A stretch of 64,000 nt of DNA from Lates calcarifer (Eukaryota > Chordata > Actinopteri > Centropomidae), in NCBI RefSeq assembly GCF_001640805.2, contig NC_066833.1, positions 8,504,564 to 8,568,563 on the forward strand, read 5' to 3'. Within the stretch, counting starts at the first letter, position 1. The number at the start of each line of letters is the position of its first letter. The notes under the pieces were generated by a model. That model did no database searches, was not told the origin of the DNA, and saw nothing but the letters and a program-made list of their open reading frames with translations. The position numbers and the translations under genes are program-made. This document shows positions 59,735 through 64,000 of the stretch, piece by piece.

Positions 59735-60016
59735 ATGTTGCAGAAATCCCATGAGCGATGGGAAACCTGGCAAGAGAGCGCAGCGGAGAGAGGAGGAAGC
59801 AAACAAAGCCGGGCCTGTGCAGCTAGCAGCGATAGCATCAACGCTCCAGTCAAAGACCTGGTCTGTCTCCCCCGACTCTCAGAAGCATGGCCAGCGAGAG
59901 AGCGCGATAGAGAGAGGGTGACGGAGCAGAGAGAGGAGAACAGAGAGAGACGGATGAAACAAAACACAGAGCTCAGAGAGATGAGACAGAGTTCAGATTC
60001 TCTGACGCAGCCGTGA
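59735..60016 (+). other. Candidate exon, charged open frame
   Basis: A pyrimidine-rich tract ending in CATGTTGCAG (59742) looks like an acceptor. From there a frame stays open for about 90 codons to a stop at 60014-60016. Its second half is dominated by Arg/Glu (ARERDRERVTEQREE), which mirrors the purine-rich GAGAGA composition and may be an artefact. No domain or donor decides the matter. Third-choice exon candidate of the window. Confidence 0.12.
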
Positions 60017-60354
60017 TGACATGAAGACCTCATTAATTATCCGTTTATTTGAATGTGATCTCAGCTGTTTGACAAGGCTTCATCTCTGCTGTGGAGATAC
60101 AGCAGCTACTTAGCTTGCAAGCTAATATTAGTCATTCTTAATGTTAGAGACAGAGATGAATGTAAACCTGTCTGCGCTGCGAGCTGCGCTAATTAACTAA
60201 TCACTAATTAAATATCTGGCTGTTTTGCTGATAAATACACCTCCATGTTCACAAGCTAGCCGCTAACTTGGTCAGGTATTGTGCAGTAGATTTATCAGAG
60301 GATAGTCTGCTGGGGCTGGATATGAAGAGGAGCTCGTTGTATTCAAATAATTCT

Positions 60355-60413
60355 ACTTTAGTGTTATTCAGTGTTGGATGAAGTGTTCAGATCCTTTACT
60401 GAAGTAAAAGTAA
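60355..60413 (+). repeat. Teleost 'CAGATCCTTTACT' element piece
   Basis: GTTGGATGAAGTGTTCAGAT, then CCTTTACTGAAGTAAAAGTA belongs to a very frequent teleost dispersed motif. A diverged relative, GTGGAGGAAGAAGTAGTAAT, is at 58047. Confidence 0.5.
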
Positions 60414-60770
60414 CTAACAGATGGAGGCAGTGGTATTCCAGCAGCTCCCAGTAAAATCCCTGTTTTTGTCAATGGAGTCTGGTAGAGATATATAGAGATG
60501 TTTGTGGTTAAACTAAAAGGATCTTCCTCTTTAATAAAAAGCTCTGTCTCTGTAGGAATCCTCTCATCATGTTGTCAGACACTGAGAACAACAATCTGAG
60601 TCTGTCAGAGACAGAAACAAGAACTTTAGTGGACGGACTTTGACGTGGACGATCGTCCATTGGATTACATTACAGCAGCTGTTCACAGTGAAAAGGTACA
60701 TGATTCTTGATCAATACTGCACTGATTGATTTTTGTCCTTATCAATCAATTAGAGCCAAAATCTCATTTA
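60414..60770 (+). repeat. Family A dispersed repeat, near full-length copy
   Basis: Starts ACTAACAGATGGAGGCAGTG and follows the 25.7-kb copy closely through TTGTCAATGGAGTCTGG, AGGATCTTCCTCTTTAATAA, AGACACTGAGAACAACAATC, TAGTGGACGGACTTTGACGT and TACAGCAGCTGTT, then GATTTTTGTCCTTATCAATC. The middle is very similar between the two copies, which suggests fairly recent activity of the family. Confidence 0.92.
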
Positions 60771-62289
60771 AGGAAGAACTTGTTTAAACCTCCATCAGGA
60801 CCTTTTCTTAAACCTAACAACATAGTTTTTGTGCCTGAACCTAACCAAACCATGGAAGCTCCATAAGCTTAGTCACATTTATTATTGTACCAGTGATGAC
60901 AGCTGCAGTGTGAGCACTGCTTCAGTTTCTATGGTATCAGAATGTAGGAACAAATGACCTCTAGGATAGTTTAGGTAGAGAACGTGTTGCTGTGAGCTCT
61001 GACAGCTCACACTGAAAATATACCTTCACACATTAATTAGACGTCCGTCCTCATACATGGTCTCAGTCGGACAGTGAGTGTGTGAGAGATGAGACAGTGG
61101 CAGGGCTGGTCAGGAGTGGAGAGGGGATCAGATTCAGTCAGCCATGGCTGCAGACTGTCAGACACTCCACAGTCAGTGGTGTATCAGATGGAGAATGTTT
61201 TACTACCACACACACAGTTTCTTTGCAGCCATTTTCAGGTTCAAAGTATTTTTACTCTGTCCTGTCAGCTCCCATCTGATGGACATTTACTAAAAAAACA
61301 AACAAACAAAAAAAAAAACAGGTCGTCTTGTGTTTACATTTGTTATCTTAATTCTTAGGTTTGTTCTCATTTTGTTGTGGCGCTTGTGTTTTTTTTTTAT
61401 CCCCTGGGGTCGTTTGTCATTTTTCTCCCTTTCTGTCAGTGTGTTGTGTTTGTGTGTATTTTTATCCTTATTTTGTTTCAAATATCAAAAATGGAGAGTG
61501 AACTCGGAGCTGACTGCTGTAAGAAACACATTAAAGGAAGAAGATCTGTTTCTGCCTTGAAACAGTAAAAGGGAACAGACACTCGATTAACAGCAGTGTT
61601 AGCATAAATGCTAAGTGTGCATCATTTTATGAACATTAGTCCACACAGAGTGGATACTGTATAACTCCATTTAATGTATAGCTATCACTGTGACAGACCA
61701 GATGTCCAGTCATATCTATAATCATAATAATATCAGTATAACATTAGCTGCAGATGGTTTTATTGTCTTTCAGCTCATTGTTTTGGTTTTGCTGGAACAT
61801 TTAGCAGCTAAAGAGATGAACATGAATGTTAATCTTTCTCTGAATCTGCTTAATAAATAAATCCTGTTTGATATTAAGTTGGCTTCAACGACTGACATGT
61901 TTGTAGCTTGTCCCCAAGTATCTAAAAACCCTTCTCTTTTGTATGTTAGATTCCCTCGGAGGCCTTATTCAGACCAGAACAGAAGGCAGGTGATCAGCTG
62001 TAAACACTGGTACAGGTTATAGACGAACACTCGACTGTGGTTTTCTTGTACAAACAGCTTCATTTCAAGGACACCTCCAACCACACCATAAATAAGATGA
62101 TAGCTCCTGACACCTGAATTGTTCTGCTGCTTGAAAGGGTTTACCAAAAGTAGTGTAATTTACGAATAAACTAAAAAGATAAGTGTATAAAACATGTCTA
62201 AAATATTTTTATAAATATCTAAACATCAGAGGAACTGAGATAAATGTGACTTTATGCTACATATCAAGCTTCAAGGGATGTGTGAAAAT
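60771..62289. other. No gene recognised; poly-A/T-rich simple sequence
   Basis: An AAACAAAC-rich A run lies at 61291-61320 and T-rich DNA at 61330-61485. No assignable gene. Confidence 0.55.
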
Positions 62290-62294
62290 GAAAA

Positions 62295-62396
62295 ATGAGC
62301 ATTACAACCAGACTTTTATTACGTACAAACACACACTATTTACACTATGTACACGTGTGGCTGCTGGATGAGCGTCACTGGGCAGCGGCGTCCTCC
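62295..62396 (-). other. Possible terminal exon with poly(A) signal
   Basis: On the minus strand CCTAAT (branch-point-like) and CATCCCCACAG precede 62396, giving an acceptor. The next bases can read EDAAAQ and a stop. About 75 bases later comes AATAAA (complement of 62315-62320), then a TGGTTGT stretch, the layout of a cleavage site. Acceptor phase and upstream exons are unknown, and the plus-strand promoter at 62.5 kb lies in the space where they would be. Could be coincidence. Confidence 0.2.
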
Positions 62397-62494
62397 CTGT
62401 GGGGATGAACGAGGCAGGCATTAGGACCCAGCGGCCACCACTCCTCCCCTCTGCTTCAGCACTGTGTGGTCTCGTCGGCTCAGAGCAGCTATTT

Positions 62495-62675
62495 TAAAAC
62501 CAATCAGAGGCGGTTGCTAGGTGGACAGAGTCGGCCAGTCAGCCAATCAGCTTTTTTCTGCAAACGTTAGCTGACGTATGTCGTCATTGCACACGACGTG
62601 GCTCCTCATTGGCTACAACTTTCTGGGAGGAGCGCAGAGGGGCGGAGAGACGAAGCCGGAAAACAGTTTTAAACC
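62495..62675 (+). promoter_or_regulatory. TATA-less promoter with three CCAAT boxes
   Basis: CCAAT boxes at 62500-62504 (ACCAATCAGAG) and 62543-62547 (AGCCAATCAG), and a reverse one at 62608-62612 (CTCATTGGCT). TGACGTATGTCGTCA at 62572-62586 is a CRE-like inverted repeat. GGGGCGGAG near 62639 is a GC box, GCCGGAA at 62655-62661 an ETS-like site, and TTTTAAA at 62667-62673 could be a CHR-type element. Multiple CCAAT boxes plus a TTTRAA element without a TATA box is the layout of many G2/M-regulated promoters; that regulatory reading is inference. Confidence 0.7.
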
Positions 62676-62679
62676 AAGT

Positions 62680-62823
62680 TTGGACCGGTGCCTCTGTTTG
62701 TCAGTTCTGTGGGAAAACAGCGTTACTGAGGAGGTGTGGACGCTAAAACAAACTCTGGAGCTGATTTTTTGTTTTCCACGAGAGAGACTGGACGCTGAAT
62801 ACACCTTTGCCTGCGGCACGAAG
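62680..62823 (+). other. Probable non-coding first exon of a gene continuing past the window
   Basis: Directly downstream of the CCAAT-box promoter, a stretch of about 145 bases contains no ATG in any frame and ends at AAG|GTAAGG, a near-ideal splice donor at 62823/62824. CpG is higher than in the rest of the window. This fits a 5' untranslated exon with the start codon in a later exon beyond 64000. The transcription start is not mapped; 62680 is a guess from the position of the promoter motifs and could lie 20-40 bases either way. The frame from 62578 that crosses this stretch starts inside the promoter and is not believed. The gene cannot be named. Confidence 0.55.
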
Positions 62824-62867
62824 GTAAGGCTAACGGTTAGCGGCTAACGTTAGCATTAGCCTTATCG

Positions 62868-63590
62868 GAGAGCGCTAGCGTTATTGACGAGCGTTAGCAT
62901 TAGCATTACCTTGAAATGAGATCTTTTAATTCCACTTTCAGTCGTTTATATCGCGGTTGGTAAGAGTGTGTTTGTGTTTCTGTGACTGAAGCGTCCCTGC
63001 CATGAGCTGTGGGCACATAACGCGGACGGATGATGAACACAATGGGCTCTTTGTTTGTTTACAGTCACTTTGCCGACATCTTGCATGTCTCTGTCTCTGT
63101 GTGTTCCATCCTGGTCATTCTAGCTCAGTTCATGGTGGTATATCATGTCGTTGTTAACGGTTTCTGGCTATTTGTGGTCATTTTATATCACTTTGCGTCT
63201 CTACCTGGTTGTTTTACACCTGGGTGTTAGCATTAGCATTAGTGACGAGCGTTAGCCACTAGCGTTGAGCGTTAGCATTAGCCTTATCCTTTAAAGATCT
63301 CTTTGGGGCTTTTCCCATTCGTTTTTATTTGCGTGTGTTTGTGTTTCTGTGACTGAAGCGTCCCTGCCATGAGCTGTGGAGGCTGGGAACTGTTTAGTCT
63401 GTTTGTCTGTTTATATCTCTGTTAGCATCTCTTTACAGTTACTCTGCAGACATTTTACTGCTTCTTTGTAATGTCGACCTCCATCTTGGTCTGTTTAAGT
63501 CAGTTTATGGGGGATGATCATGTCGGTGTGATCATTTTGTGTCTATTTATGTTGGTATTGAATCGTATTGTGTCTCTAGCTGTTTTATAT
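62868..63590. repeat. Diverged tandem duplication, offset about 358-367 bp
   Basis: GACGAGCGTTAGC at 62886 and 63244; GTGTGTTTGTGTTTCTGTGA then CTGAAGCGTCCCTGCCATGA at 62966 and 63333; TTTACAGT-ACT-TGC-GACAT near 63060 and 63433; GGGATGATCATGTC near 63510 against GTGGTATATCATGTC near 63136. The two units are about 360 bp each, strongly conserved in one 45-base core and diverged elsewhere. Confidence 0.85.
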
Positions 63591-63785
63591 CTACTTACAG
63601 TCAGCTTCTCTGTGGTTGTTCTGCATCATATTGTGTCTTTGTAGTTTTGTGTCTGTTCCTGGTCATTTACTGTTCCTCTGTGGTCATTTTGTTTCACTGT
63701 GGCAGTTTATTGTCTCATTGTGATCATTTTGCGACTCAGTTTTTTTTCCCTCTTTGTCGTTTTGTGTCTTTGTAGCTTTGTGGTA
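63515..63785. repeat. Degenerate TTTTGTGTCTCTTTGTGGTCA-type minisatellite
   Basis: Some dozen imperfect units of about 20 bp built on CATTTTGTGTCT and TTGTGGTCATTTTG, a simple-repeat type frequent in teleosts. Several short open frames are by-products. Confidence 0.75.
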
Positions 63786-64000
63786 GTAATCTGTCCATAG
63801 CCATCCACTGATCCCCTGTTGTGTATGTTATTGATTAGAAATCTGTTTGTGGTGACTTGAGACTTTATTGAGCTCCGTTTTGTGTTAAATCCAAGATGAT
63901 TTAAATCATCAAGAGCAGGTCATAGTGTATGAGCTGATATTACTGTTAGAAATCAGAAAACTATTTTAAAAATAACTTTTCTCTCAGATCAATTAAGTCA

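Larger units (their letters stand above)
62824..64000 (+). other. Probable first intron (start only)
   Basis: Starts with GTAAGG and shows no further exon to the window edge. Filled by a diverged tandem duplication (62868-63590) and a degenerate minisatellite. GTTAGCATTAGC-type words flank both copies. Confidence 0.45.

Noticed and set aside
62578..62847. 89-codon frame spanning promoter and first exon
   Set aside because: Its start lies among the CCAAT boxes upstream of any likely transcript start, and it reads through the strong donor at 62823.
1..64000. CRISPR arrays, bacterial operons, retroviral LTR pairs, rRNA genes
   Set aside because: Looked for and not seen on either strand; the sequence is ordinary vertebrate-type DNA.

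Overview
The window looks like non-coding chromosomal DNA of a ray-finned fish, most likely a percomorph teleost. The signs are many long (CA)n/(TG)n tracts, decayed Tc1-like transposons of three kinds, a hAT-type end, a piece of a non-LTR reverse transcriptase, the GTTAGCATGCTAAC-type words common in percomorph repeats, and several short non-autonomous repeat families with more than one copy here. Nothing bacterial, organellar or viral was seen: no CRISPR array, rRNA, convincing tRNA or retroviral LTR pair. This call rests on sequence style and remembered repeat families, not on a database search.

Layout. 0.2-1.1 kb is a long-inverted-repeat Tc1 fossil. 1-36 kb is mostly unannotatable intergenic or intronic DNA with microsatellites, a 3' Tc1 remnant (10.2 kb), a hAT-like end (16.7 kb), copies of repeat families A (about 360 bp), B and C, and a few repeat-poor stretches that look like candidate conserved regulatory elements (28.7, 30.4, 31.7, 34.2 and 36.6 kb). 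A complete but dead Tc1-like copy with TA duplications lies at 36.94-37.95 kb. 38-47 kb is rich in simple repeats. At 47.6-48.2 kb a large foldback with a 43-bp tandem array abuts a fossil reverse-transcriptase fragment. 49-62 kb carries fragments of a widespread teleost repeat, more family A copies and a pair of adjacent perfect hairpins (57.64-57.70 kb).

Genes. No protein gene is recognised with confidence. The best gene signal is at the right edge: three CCAAT boxes, a GC box, an ETS-like site and a TTTAAA element lead into an ATG-free stretch ending in a strong splice donor (AAG|GTAAGG at 62823/62824). I read this as the promoter and non-coding first exon of a plus-strand gene whose coding part lies beyond the window, with 62824-64000 as its first intron. 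Just upstream, on the minus strand, a splice-acceptor-like signal, a short open end and an AATAAA hexamer suggest a possible terminal exon, which would imply overlapping antisense genes. A two-exon minus-strand open frame with matching splice phases at 14.25-14.96 kb, and isolated open segments at 17.4, 30.5 and 59.7 kb, are low-confidence exon candidates.

No new biological system can be claimed. The most checkable unusual structures are the right-edge promoter, the 47.6-kb foldback, the twin hairpins, the roughly 367-bp intronic tandem duplication, and the multi-copy family A repeat with its internal rearrangements.
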